A program made the position numbers and the translations under genes. DNA of 64,000 nt from Scatophagus argus (taxonomy: Eukaryota; Chordata; Actinopteri; Scatophagidae), in contig NC_058504.1 in the NCBI RefSeq assembly GCF_020382885.2, positions 14,581,019-14,645,018 of the forward strand, written 5' to 3'. This document shows, piece by piece, positions 41,932 through 61,764 of this stretch. Within the stretch, counting starts at the first letter, position 1; each line of letters begins with the position of its first letter. The notes beneath the pieces were generated by a model that ran no database searches, was not told where the DNA came from, and saw only the letters and a program-made list of their open reading frames with translations.

Positions 41932-42969
41932 CTCACGCTTCAATTAGGAGGAAGGACACCGGATCTTTTAAGGAAACCTTGTTGAGCTACAGCACGGTAT
42001 GTCTCAATGTCGAGGTTTTCCCTTTGTAGTTTGGGTTCTGCAGACTTTTTTTCACCGATTTGTCTCAGATATATCTGCTTTATGTGTAATATGAGTGACT
42101 TACTCTTGGTCTCTTTCAGTTAAATTGTTATCTAAGCATACGAGTCACGGTAGCCTTTCAAGGACTGTTTGTACCTTAGCAGCTAGCCTACTGTGGCTAG
42201 CAGACGATGCTAACGGTTTAGCTATCACGGCTAACCAGTCCGACTAGCCCGTTGATCCTCGGTCTTGCTTGGAGTGGCTGTTTTGTAGTTTTACGATTAT
42301 ATATCTGGACAGTCTGGTAACGATAATCTTTGGCGTTGTAGTTTTTACATGGAAGCTTTTATGAACAACGTTAACCTTAAGAATACGTTTTTGTGCTAAC
42401 GGAAACATGTAAAAACATGTCAGAGGGGGTTCAATGATCTCTGAGCTACTTGAATTAGCATAATCTTTAAAGCAACTACTATAGTTACCAATGTAGTTTT
42501 AATACAACACATAAAAACGTGGTTACGTAATATCCAGTCATTCTTGGAAAGTAAAATATCCCTTGTTAACCCTAATGATTATTTTTAAAATCGCTGTCAA
42601 AGTCGCCCTTAAAGCCATGGTACAGCACATATATTAACTTATGTTCGAAATATTACAGCTGCTTATCAACGCCGTATAAACAGACCGGCCAAGCAGTGAA
42701 CGTGATATTTCCTAAAATTGAGTAGCCTTAAATTTCAGATGGCATATGACAATAAAGTGGCATTTATTAATTACTCACACTCAAATCACAGGCTGGTTTA
42801 GTAGCACCAAAAGGTGTTTTGCTCCTCTTCTATGAAGAGACTACAAAGAGATGTGTTTCTAACCACTTGTCTTGGACCAGTTGTATTTAGTGCAGTATTT
42901 ACTACACTCGTGGCTGCTGCTCAATTCACTTTTGTAAATTTGTCATTTCAGGCCAGCTCTCCTGTGAAC

Positions 42970-44198
42970 ATGGGTCGTCACTTTGGAAACTTGGCCAAGG
43001 TCAGGCATATAATCACCTATAGTCTGTCCCCCTTTGAGCAGAGGGCTTTCCCCAACTACTTCTCCAAAGGAATCCCAAATGTGTGGAGACGGTTCACAGC
43101 CTCTTTCTTCAAAGTTGCCCCCCGTGAGTTTTTACATTTCTATACCATTTCAGTATTTTACCCTTAGAGCCAGTATAGATGATACATTTAAGTATTATAT
43201 ATTTATTGAAATCTTAGTTAGCATCAGAAGTGAAATCTGTCTTTCATGCATCAAAATAATCCAAACTTTGCGCCTTCCAAACTTCCTCTGCTGGCACTGT
43301 AGACAAGTAGCAGCTGTAGTAACTCAACAGCAATCATGTTGTTGAACATTTTGAAAATTCATAACAAATCAGTTGTACGTGCTATGACTTTGCAAATTTA
43401 AACAAAATGTTTGGCCAATTGAGCAGAAATGTTTAGATGCTTTGAGTTGGCAGGAAATATGAAGTCCATCACTCTGTTTTTCTCAAAAACTGTAAAACCG
43501 ATTTGTCTTCTCCCACATCGATACCGAACTTGCTAAGCTGCATCTTCAGACTGTCCTCCACACATATTTGTCATAACTACGTGGGAGGCCACTTCATAGT
43601 TCATGGAAGCTTAAATCACATTATAAGTAGGTCAACGTGATCACAGTGTGCTCTTGGTGGCAAAGGTGAATTCAGGATGCTGATGATGCAGAATGAACAT
43701 CCTACACCTACTTAGGCAGTGTGCTGTGTAAATTAAAGAGATTATTGCAAGGGTTTATGATAATTTTGGTCCAGATACCCTCCTGTATTTCTCATTTGTC
43801 TTGGTATTATTCTGTTTTTCATCCTCTTCCGCCTACTTCTTTCTCTGGAAAATGTTTGATCTCAACTCAGTGCCGTGAAGCAGCTACAATTGCTGTTGTA
43901 AATCTGCCTGTAAAACACACTTGTAAAAAACATTTTACACCATGGGTTCAAATTAAGTTTTTAAAGTTTAACCTTTTACCTTTTTAAAATATTGTATGCC
44001 ATGTATTCACTTAAAGCTATGGGGGAGAAACAGCAAGGTGCAGGTAAATACAGAAATATAGTAGTTGTCCTGGCACTAATTTTTTGTGATCTTGTTTTTG
44101 CAGCAATGATTGTCCTGTACCTGACATACAGCTGGGGCAACAGCGAATACGAGAAGAGCAAGAGGAAGAGTGCTGTGGATCATGCACATGATGAATAA
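42970..44198 (+). CDS. uqcrq: Cytochrome b-c1 complex subunit 8 (ubiquinone-binding protein QP-C)
   Basis: Two coding exons, 42970-43123 and 44104-44198, encode 82 aa, exactly the human length. The start is [20 protein letters not shown], with [20 protein letters not shown], then one membrane helix [11 protein letters not shown] and a charged end [13 protein letters not shown] non-coding first exon ends at 41996; the coding exon begins at 42952. It is a small single-span subunit of respiratory complex III in the inner mitochondrial membrane, placed next to cytochrome b. The stop codon overlaps an AATAAA (44194-44199); a second at 44259-44264 is the more likely poly(A) signal. Confidence 0.96.
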
Positions 44199-44264
44199 AT
44201 TCCTTCAAACTCCTAAAAGCTGCCCTCTGTTATTAATTCCACCTCTGTATGTTTCACTAATAAA

Positions 44265-52203
<7,939 letters not shown>

Positions 52204-52530
52204 AGCAGCCTAATGCCTCCCTTAGCAAAGCTGAATGGGGAGCTGGTTGTTTCAGGTTGAGATGCAGCCTGGGTGTATATCGGTGCAGGCTAAAGTGTTT
52301 CCGGAACTGCAGTCCACAGTCAAAAAGCAGGCAGGGTGATTAGCACACCGAGCCTAACTTCTGGTGGTATCTCTTTGACATAGCATGCCCTCTCTCTTTC
52401 TGGATGAAATAAAGCAAAAGCCAGCCGCAATAAGCCTGTTTGACAATGAGCGCTGTACACATGATGGTATTTATTTCTGTTGTGTGCTCTGTACGTGTTC
52501 TGGTCTGTGTCACGATATGGTTTTAATAAA

Positions 52531-53701
52531 GTTATTGAAAACCACAAGTACCATCTTTATTACTTTGGTAAAAGATAACCCGAGGAAAGGCTTTGCAAAG
52601 GTATTACTTCTGTCTGGCTGTCAGGGTGCAAGCTGCCACTGAAGACACTTCATGTCCTTCATAACGTGAGTTGGTAAAATTTATAGAAAATTAACAACTG
52701 AATCTGAACTTTGTGCTCCTAACCTCAGTATTTCTAAAATACTTGCTACAGCTATGCTGGCTAAATTAAATCAGTTTTTCTTTTTAATTAACCATGATAA
52801 TATGTTGATGAAATTTCCAACATCCAATTAATTGAACATCTTGGTAATTTCTTAGGTTAAATATAAAGTTACCACGGTGACGAAACTGAGTAAATGGGAT
52901 TTTCATACAGATAGGAAAGCTGCCACAATCCTGGCACATTTCAAAGTGGTCTAACCCGGACTTAAACCTTAAACCTGGGACCCGGGGCTTTGAGAAGTGC
53001 AGTGTGGATTGCATAGCCCTGAGATAACGATATGTGTGTTTGCAGGTCGGGTTCAAATAACTCCGAGTCAGCAATGTGCGGCGTGAAAACCCCGTGAAAT
53101 CAGGAATAGTTCAAAGTTACATTACGAGCCATCAACATGAACTCTGAAGATATAGTCATTTAATAGCAGCCCCTGGTGATGTCCTGTTACTTAGACATAC
53201 AACCGCAACAGCTGTCGGCACCTTAAACACGCCTGAACAGCATCTGGGCACTTCCAACTCACATGAACTCGCTTGCTAACGTTAGCTGACGGCAGTAAAC
53301 GTCCCATCCGCGGTGAGCGCTGTTTGCATCCAAAAGCAGGCATCACATGATCCATCGATATCCTGTCTGCTGCGAGGAAAAGCCACAGATAGTCCAAGGC
53401 GTAGGTATGCTTTCGCCTAACTATTTTTTATTTGGTCTGTGTTTTTATTAGGAGTCTAATACCGCAGTGAAAGTTTTGGCTACACTGCGCACACGTCGCG
53501 TTATCACAGTCTCTGTTTTTGGCAGCTTGTTTAGCAAACCTGATGCTTTTACAGTGCTCTAATTTTTAATGTTGCCCGATGATGTTGTTACCTTAATGAG
53601 TCTAAAGTCTGACTGAGGTGTGTTTTGTTCTTAGTTCGAAGCTGAGCTCCTTCACACAAGTAACCTGCGCCTCTTTGCTTGTCTCTGTTGTCTTTCTCCA
53701 G
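52531..53701. other. Intergenic region hspa4 / gnpda1
   Basis: After the second hspa4 poly(A) signal (52525-52530) there is no recognisable gene. A predicted non-coding gnpda1 exon may end near 53404, where CGTAG/GTATGC offers a donor; the start-codon exon begins at 53702. Confidence 0.45.
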
Positions 53702-53705
53702 GACG

Positions 53706-55574
53706 ATGAAGCTGATCATCCTTAATGACTACGACCAGGCAAGCGAATGGGCTGCAAAGTACATTAGAAACAAGATTTTATTGTTCAGACCTGGCCCGGA
53801 CAGATATTTCACCCTGGGGCTCCCCACGGGTGAGTGGTAGTTGATGACCTCCGTACATTTGTGTTTATTTTATTATCATCTTCATTATTATTATTCATAT
53901 TTCATATTTGAATGTATGCGCCACTGTATTGCACCGTGTTAAAAAGAAGAAGTAAAAAAGTAATATTTTTCCCTACAGCTGCTGGTTCTGTGTCGACGGC
54001 GGAAATAGAGATCGATCCTTTAAAATTATGTGATCTAAAAATGAAAAAAATGCTATACTTAATTGAGGACAAATATTATTTAAAAATAGCTTAAATTTAA
54101 ATTGAAAGTGAAATGACTTTTATTCTTGAAAATCCTGGCAGTTTGCGTAATACTTCAACAAGTTTTGCATGTAAACTTTCTAGTGCAAAAGGACAGTACA
54201 ACCATCAGCTCAAATTTAGTGGAATGAAGAAAAAGAAACTCTATAATTTCTTCTGCCTCCATTTTGGGAATGGCTCAAGTACTGTGACTCTACTTTTGCT
54301 TTGTAAGCATTTGCTTGTCTTCAGGAAGCACCCCCATGGGCTGTTACAAGAAACTGATCGAATATTACAAGAATGGAGAAGTCTCATTCCAGTATGTAAA
54401 AACGTTCAACATGGATGAATATGTAGGTGAGTCCTCACCATTCTTTCTCCCCATGTAAAATGGTGATGCACTGAGGAATTACTGAAAGCTTTGAACATAC
54501 ATGAGAAACTGTAATAAAATCCTGTACAGGGCTTCCCAGAGATCACCCAGAGAGCTACCACTCCTTCATGTGGAATCACTTCTTCAAACACATAGACATA
54601 AAAGCAGAGAACACCCACATTCTGGATGGCAACGCTGCCGACCTGCAAGCAGAGTGTGAGGCCTTTGAGGAAAAGATAACAGCTGCCGGAGGGATCGAGC
54701 TCTTTGTCGGAGGTCAGAAGTTCACTCAGTGCTGATAATGAATATACTAAAACCAGCTACACGGTTGAGATTTGTGCTCAGTTCCATCAAGTGTTGTTGG
54801 ACTCATTTTTGAAGCAAGTAAAACTCAAACTACACCCCCCCTCCTGTCAGGTATTGGACCAGATGGCCACATTGCCTTCAATGAACCTGGTTCAAGCCTG
54901 GTTTCCAGAACTAGGGTGAAGACCCTGGCCAAAGACACTATCATGGCTAATGCACGATTCTTTGATGGGGATCTCTCAAAGGTGCCCACCATGGCACTGA
55001 CAGTGGGAGTGGGCACTGTCATGGATGCGAAAGAGGTAAGAAGCCCAGATGAATGTTGACCATCTGTCCTGTTTTTGTGATCTGCGTTTGCTTTTGTTAC
55101 TTTATGTTTCTAAAAAATCTCAAATATACGTTCATTATTTGCTGTCAGAAGCTTGCTTTGAGCCGCAGAACAGTGCATTGCTCAATGGTCAACTCCAATG
55201 ACATGTTGCTCTTGCTCAGTCATATTGGTCACATTTTCAATTTTCTTTTTTCCTAAGGTCATGATTCTCATCACCGGAGCACATAAGGCATTTGCTTTAT
55301 ACAAAGCTATTGAGGAGGGGGTGAATCACATGTGGACAGTTTCTGCCTTCCAGCAGCACCCACGGACTGTTTTTGTATGTGACGAAGACGCCACCCTGGA
55401 ATTACGTGTCAAAACTGTGAAGTACTTCAAAGGTGAGACTACATCACAGAGCTACAAAGCTTAATTTGTTAGATTTCGCTTGTAATTAATTGTCAGAGTT
55501 TTGTCTTTTCTTTAGGGATGATGCACGTGCACAACAAGCTGGTGGAGACACCCTCTTGTCCAAAGCAGAAGTGA
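53706..55574 (+). CDS. gnpda1: Glucosamine-6-phosphate deaminase 1
   Basis: Six exons: 53706-53829, 54325-54426, 54530-54712, 54851-55035, 55258-55432, 55516-55574, giving 275 aa. The start is [20 protein letters not shown], with the phosphate-binding GLPTGSTP, NMDEYVG with the catalytic Asp, and [16 protein letters not shown] with the Asp-His-Glu triad of the NagB family. It converts glucosamine-6-phosphate to fructose-6-phosphate and ammonia as a cytosolic hexamer. [17 protein letters not shown] and NARFFDG fit GNPDA1, and the neighbour ndfip1 agrees with human 5q31.3. The C-terminus ([18 protein letters not shown]) is short like GNPDA2; the roughly 14-residue extension of human GNPDA1 is absent. 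Poly(A) signal at 55790-55795. Confidence 0.95.
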
Positions 55575-56079
55575 GGAGATTTTTAAACTCTGTGGGATCT
55601 TCAGGCCTTTTCAAGAACATTCCAGTGATTCCTTTATCTTCTGATGAGGACACGTGGGTGGACAACAGGCAGCGTTTGGTGTTAACTTCAAGTTTTCTAG
55701 TAATAATCAGGCGCTGGTGTTGCACAGGCTGTTTTTCAGGTTTTTCAGATGATTGTTCATACAATTCTGCATCTCATTTGTTCATTTTTAATAAAGTGCA
55801 TTTAATTGTTGTTTCTTCTGTATTTCTTTGTGCTGACAACCAATGTTGCCTTTAAGTGCTCCATGCAAGCTTCTGATTCCACTTTTGTGTAGGAAGTAGT
55901 GGTAATATGGCCTTGTCAAAGAGCTGTTCATTTATTTTATGCTCAAGTGAAATAGAGGATTCCTTGTTGCCAATAGTGAAATAAAACTACATGATTTAAG
56001 AAAATTTTCACAGAAAAATATTCCAAGATACTTCTATTTTACTAGAGCATTACGATTTTCTACTGCTAACATCAGCCAT

Positions 56080-57030
56080 CCATCCATCCATTTTCTATAC
56101 CGCTTATCCGTCAGGGTCGCGGGGGAGCTGGAGCCTATCCCAGGTGACTATGGGCGAGAGGCGGGGTACAAAGACAAACAACCACACACTCTCACACTCA
56201 CAGCTAGGGGCAATTTAGAGTAGCCAATTAACCTAATGTGCAGGCACGTGCAGATAAGGGGGGCTACAGGGGCTCAGGCACCTGCCCTTTTCCTGATAGA
56301 CATTCAAAGTGCCCTTTTGACAGGGCTGTTTTTTTTTTTTTGTTTTTTTTTTATCATTATTTTTTTTAATAAATAAATGAGTTCCAACAGCTAAGTTCTC
56401 CACAATGTCTCCTAAATCATATGCGAAGTTATACATTTGGGGGGAAAAACGTTTTACACCTAAATACCTTGCGGCCACGATTCATGACGTCACATGGTCA
56501 GCGAACCCTTTTCAAAGCTTAAGCTTGTCAAGACAAAACTTCGCAGCCTTTGCCACGAAGAAAGGCTATCGGATCTCCTGCTGCTGGCAATTGAGAAAGA
56601 TATCCCTATTGAACACAGTGTTGTCATAGACATTTACAAGAACATGGCAAGCCGAAAACTGCTGCTTTGAGGACCAATATTCAGCATCAAAAGAGGGACA
56701 TCACACAGACACAGACACACACACACACACACACACACACAGGCAGAAATTAAGTTGTTATTGAAATTCAGTTTTAAATAAAGTTCAATTGCTTGAAATG
56801 TTTTGTGCCCTTTTTTATAAACTGAGCCCCTGCCCCACCAGAGGTCTCTGCACGTCCCTGCTAATGTGCATGTTTTTGGTATTGTGGGAGGAAGCCGGAG
56901 TACCCGGAGAAAACCCACACAGGCACAGGGAGAACATGCAAACTCCACATAGAAGGGCGCAGACCGGGATTCGAACCTTGAACCCTCTTGCTATGAGGCG
57001 ACAGTGCTAACCTGCACCACCGTGCCGCCC
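56080..57030. mobile_element. Non-LTR retroposon-like repeat, split by a hAT insertion
   Basis: Starts with (ATCC)n and TTTTCTATACCGCTTATCCG, continues with GGGTCGCGGGGGAGCTGGAG and CACACTCACAGCTAGGGGCA, is interrupted at 56241-56868, resumes with GGAGGAAGCCGGAGTACCCG and GGGAGAACATGCAAACTCCA, and ends GCACCACCGTGCCGCCC. This is a very common teleost repeat. It is flanked by identical 12-base copies of AACATCAGCCAT (56068-56079 and 57031-57042), a target-site duplication of the size expected of LINE/SINE insertion. Confidence 0.75.
56241..56860. mobile_element. Non-autonomous hAT-type DNA transposon (620 bp)
   Basis: Imperfect terminal inverted repeats begin CAGGCACGTGCAGA at the left and CAGGGACGTGCAGA (reverse complement) at the right, with a second match CAGGGGCTCAG slightly further in. 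The element is flanked by perfect 8-bp duplications CTAATGTG (56233-56240 and 56861-56868), the hAT signature. It holds a (CA)n run (56714-56741) and a 74-codon open frame (56405-56629) with no transposase motif. Confidence 0.85.
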
Positions 57031-57541
57031 AACATCAGCCATTTATTGTTCATTTCAGAGTGACAAAACTACTTTCTACTGCTGTCCCATTCCGTTTCAG
57101 AGGCAATTACTGTAGATTTTCCTCCACTATATTTATCAGACAGCTGTAGCAAGTGGTTGCTCTGCTTTGTCCAAGAATTTTAAATAAATCACGTGATGAT
57201 CTGATAAATTATTTTGCATCCTTAATGAATGCGGTCTATCATCATTGGTAACACAATAACGTGATATACACAACAAAACTGTGGAATTTGCAGAATCAGT
57301 TCCTTTCTATGATACCGATATGTAAGATCTAGTACATTTTCGAACGGTTAATAGAAAAAATTACGACAGCACTTTAAGGCAGCATCAGCGCCTGCTCCAG
57401 TTCGAGCGTCAGGACTGGGAGATGGCCGACTAGGAGGCAACGTTTCACTTGCTATTTCGTTGGCAAGATTGCACTTACTTTAAACATCTTCGCTAGTCAA
57501 GTGGGAAGAGGACGTTTTCAGTATTCCGCTCCTCTTCCACA

Positions 57542-60500
57542 ATGGCAGAACAGAACGTCAGATATCAAGAGGTAGGCACCAGTTTGCTGACAGGCTAAAT
57601 AAAAAAAACGTAGCTAACAGCTAGCGTTAGCTGCTGCCCAGTCAGCTAACACTAGTCAACATTAGCCTGTCAGTGGGAGGAAAACAACGAGCTCAGCGGT
57701 ATTTGTTTACAGGCGGGCCTGAGCCACGAATATTTTAAGCCGATATCAGAGCAGTTGTGTCACTCTGAACCGAACAATAAATGACTGATGATTATTTAGT
57801 CAGCTGTAACTTGAAACCTATGTGACCCGCTTCATTTGGCAGCTAACCAGTTGGTTAACTTACTCGTATCGTTAGCTTGAGTATGTTGTGTAACTTGGTG
57901 ACTTTGTGTAGACTTGAACCAACACCGTCAGTTCAGTGACTCGTCCAGTCTGTCGGGAACGTAAACTCCAGAGACACATAGGACCGACATATTAACGTGA
58001 AGGTACAGCCTGATCATTTATTGACGAACGCAGATGATGTGTTAAATCACGAGTGCTGAGTTTACTGTGTAATCAGGGCGGAGTAGTTTTCATGATGTAT
58101 CAGAGGTTAGTGAGGGTGCAGCTAGTCCTAGCTGTTTGGAGGAAGGGATGATTGCAGACATGTCTATCATAACCACTTGTTGCACAGTACATCAAACGAG
58201 TGGGACATCAGTGCTTTTACTTAACCCAGCTACTCTGATTTTTGCTCTGAAGCACCTCCCGTCCATCTGTATTGCGCTTGTTCAATATCTGTGCTCAGTA
58301 AACGTGTGGTGTGGAAATCAAGGCTATAACATACTGTTTGTACGGCCAACTAAAAATTAAAATTATATGGTGTTCTTGCAGATTAAAGAACGGATGGTGT
58401 GTATGTGGCAGAATGAAAAGCTGTCAAATCAAGGAACTTCCTCACATTTAAAAATTCAGTTTAAATCCAGGGACTCAGTGACTTATTGTATCACCTGGTT
58501 GCAGGCAATCTGTAACAGGGTGATAGTACTGTTGTTGAACTTTGGTCCAGCTTGACTTGGAGAATGAGACCGTGTGGTTTCCTTTATTTTCTAAATCTTA
58601 TGTACTTAAATAGTTTTCATTCATCACAGTCAACAAGTCGAGTAAAGGATGCAGTTTAAGTTCGACTCTGACTGTGTTGTCGTTTATTTACGTTTCCTCA
58701 GCTGGTGAATGAGGAGGAGCCGGCCCAGTCATCCCAGGAGGGTCCTGCTCTGGATGCACCACCACCCTACAGCAGCGTTGCTGCAGCAAATGCAGGTAAG
58801 GGACGTTCACAGCTCCATCGCACTAATTGATAATTAAAAGTGGAAGTCTTGCATCATAAAGTAATAGTAATAGTAGTAATAGTACTTGCAGTGAAATGTG
58901 AAGCAAAAATAATCTTTGTGAAGATGTCTTTTCTTTTGCCAACTATGTATTTGGAGTCACACCCTTGATGGTCAAGGCCTCAACATGTATGGAATATTTT
59001 AACGTGGAAGCTGTTTTAGCATGTAACCGACTGCTGCTGACTTTTTTAAAACTCTAACAAGGCTGCTTGTTTTAAACTGCATTGCTTTAAACCTTTCTAC
59101 AAAATGAAAAGTAACTATAGCCTTAGATAAATTTAGAAACCATGGATAAACACTAAATACATGGAAAAGTACTAATGCTCACTATACTTTTATATACTTG
59201 TATATACTTTTAGTTCTGTCAGTGTGCTGCTCTAATACTGCATGTCTTGCACTGTAGGCCTTAGAATGAATAATGTAGAAGGCGAATAGCTCACATGAAA
59301 AACCTTTTTAGAGAGGTCTGATATTTCAGTCTCACTTAAGAGGGCATAGGTTAGCATGGTGCAGAAGTGGGTGTAGCCTGGAGCTCTTCCTGGGACGCCA
59401 TCGATCCGTTTCAGTGGTGTTTTTGTTTGAACAACAATAAGGAGTGTTCTGGATAGCTGCCAGATGACCCAGTTAAAGGTCATAACATGAACAGTAATGG
59501 ACACATATATTAGTAATGTCTTTCGTCTTGCTGTAAGACCCGGCTGGTTTCATAACTGAATGGTATCTGAAAGTAGATTTTTGTCTTTCGGCGATCAAAT
59601 TTGCACGTCATCTGGCAGTTTTGTTTTTTTTCTGTGGGGTGGAGGCTCCAAATTACAAATGATAGTCCCGTTTAAATGGATGTAAATTTATTTCAACTGA
59701 TGTTTTTATCATTTTCTTTTCTTTTCTAAAGCTGAAATCTGTAATCCAGCTTCATACTGAGGGTGGTGAAACTGTTGGTGGTGATCAGATATCACTGTTA
59801 GTAGTGCAGGTGCCCTTTAAATCCAGGAAATGAAGTTTATATTCATGTTACATATTAACTGACCATGTAATATGAACTTTATATTCATATTACATGGTCA
59901 GTTAATAACATTTTCACCTTTATATTGTAATCAGTAAGGTGAAATAACTTTATTCATTATTGACAGTTATTGATTTTTGCTTATAAGACAGAACCCAAAG
60001 CAGACTGTATGATATATCACCACTTGAGTACAATGTACAGCAATGTCAGCGGGAGTCATTTTTTTTTATCATTTAGAAGAGTGTCTTTTGAGGTAAATTT
60101 TTTCTACCTGGATGAAAGTCATGTGCTTATTACCTTCACAGCTTTCTTTGAATACAAGGAGGATGGAGGAAGATTTCCCAACCCTCCATCCTACAGTGTT
60201 GCCACCTCTTTGCCCTCCTATGATGAAGCTGAGAGAAGCAAAGAAGAGGCAGCCATCCCCCTGGTCACTGGAAGAGTCACGGTACGTTTCTAATTTTCAC
60301 ACATAGAGGTGCACCGATTGCAGTTTTCCGGGATGATTTATGATTTTTTTTTTTTTGGAAGTGCCGACATAGATTTTCTCCCTCAGAACTGTAATTGATA
60401 GCATATACAAACAAAAATCAGCTTTTCTTCAATGCAGAATTTTACTTTCATAATAAAAGAAGTGATTAAACTTCACAATTTCCTCTCAAAATAAAGCAAT

Positions 60501-61729
60501 TTGAAAGAGCTACAAATAGCAGTTAATTGAAAATGAGCTTTACATCCAACTTAATCTGACATTATTTTACTTTACCTACTTTACTTCCTCTCGCTCTCGC
60601 TTCACCACTCACTCATATACATGCTGCTCTGTTTCTTAAAGGAGCCATGTTACTGTGATAAAACTGTGCTCAGACACAGAGAACAGCTGATCAAACAGGG
60701 TCATGAATTCCATCACTTTGCTCGTAATTGCTTTGGTTTTTCACTACTCATACCGAGGAAAGATAGGAGAGGCTGCTGGCTTGTGAGTAGCACTGAGCTA
60801 TAGCTAGCGTGTAGAAATAGTTCTAAATTAATGTATTCATTAAGACTTTTTCTGTTCGAGGTTTCAAACAAAACATAAAAAGAAAACTGAGGTAAACCCA
60901 AGTTATTTTTTATTTGCTCCTGGTGCAGGAGGACGACTTCGTGGCCAGGGATGACTTTGAAGATGCTGACCAGCTGCGAATAGGAAATGATGGCATCTTC
61001 ATGCTCACTTTTTTCAGTAAGAACTTCACTCGCTTGCATAGTGCTGAAGGGTGTATTGTAGAAAGTGGATATAGTGAAAACTTGGATGAGGTAAATTCTG
61101 GGTTTTCATTTCCAGAAAGACTGGCAACTTAAGGTTTGGGTCAGTTACTGTAGCAACAAACCCTGTGAACCTAACATGCTCGCAGGTGGGTTTTCTTCAA
61201 CAAACCGTGTGTTTATCCCTCTCTCTTCTCACTTTCACACTGGGCAAAACACCCTCTGACACCCATTAACATCTGGCTTTTGTTATTAATGGGAAATGGT
61301 AAAACTGGCAATCTCAGTTTACCCACATTTAAAAAAAACATGCATTACACCGTAATTTTGGTGTAAAAAAAAGAAATAAAAGGTATTACAAAGTCAGATA
61401 CATTGTTTTGTTTCCTCATTGATTCAATTTGTATTAAAGTGTGTATGGAATTAATTTGCAGAGGTCTCTCTAATTAAGTCGGGGAGTGGGGGACTGCCGC
61501 TTGACCAGTGCCCAGAGTAGGGCTGGGTATCAGTACATAGTATCTTATTGTTATCTACTGAAATAACCCAGTACCATGTAGTATTGAAACTTGATTCTTT
61601 TTGTACCCAGTTCTAGGAAAGAGAAAAAAAACCTACTGCAGCAGCTGCAACCCGTACGATTTTACAAATTTATTGCTATCAGTGTCACTTTAAGGTTACT
61701 AGTGTTGCTCACGGTATCATGATTTTTTT

Positions 61730-61764
<35 letters not shown>

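Larger units (their letters stand above)
55796..57541. other. Intergenic region gnpda1 / ndfip1
   Basis: Most of it is taken by the nested repeat at 56068-57042. The final 150 bp is the ndfip1 promoter and 5' UTR, GC-richer and without a TATA box. Confidence 0.6.

Noticed and set aside
55490-55855. 121-codon plus-strand frame at the end of gnpda1
   Set aside because: It reads the last exon and 3' UTR in the wrong frame; the spliced phase gives the stop at 55574.
56405-56629. Open frame inside the hAT-type element as a transposase
   Set aside because: Only 74 codons with no transposase motif; the element looks non-autonomous.
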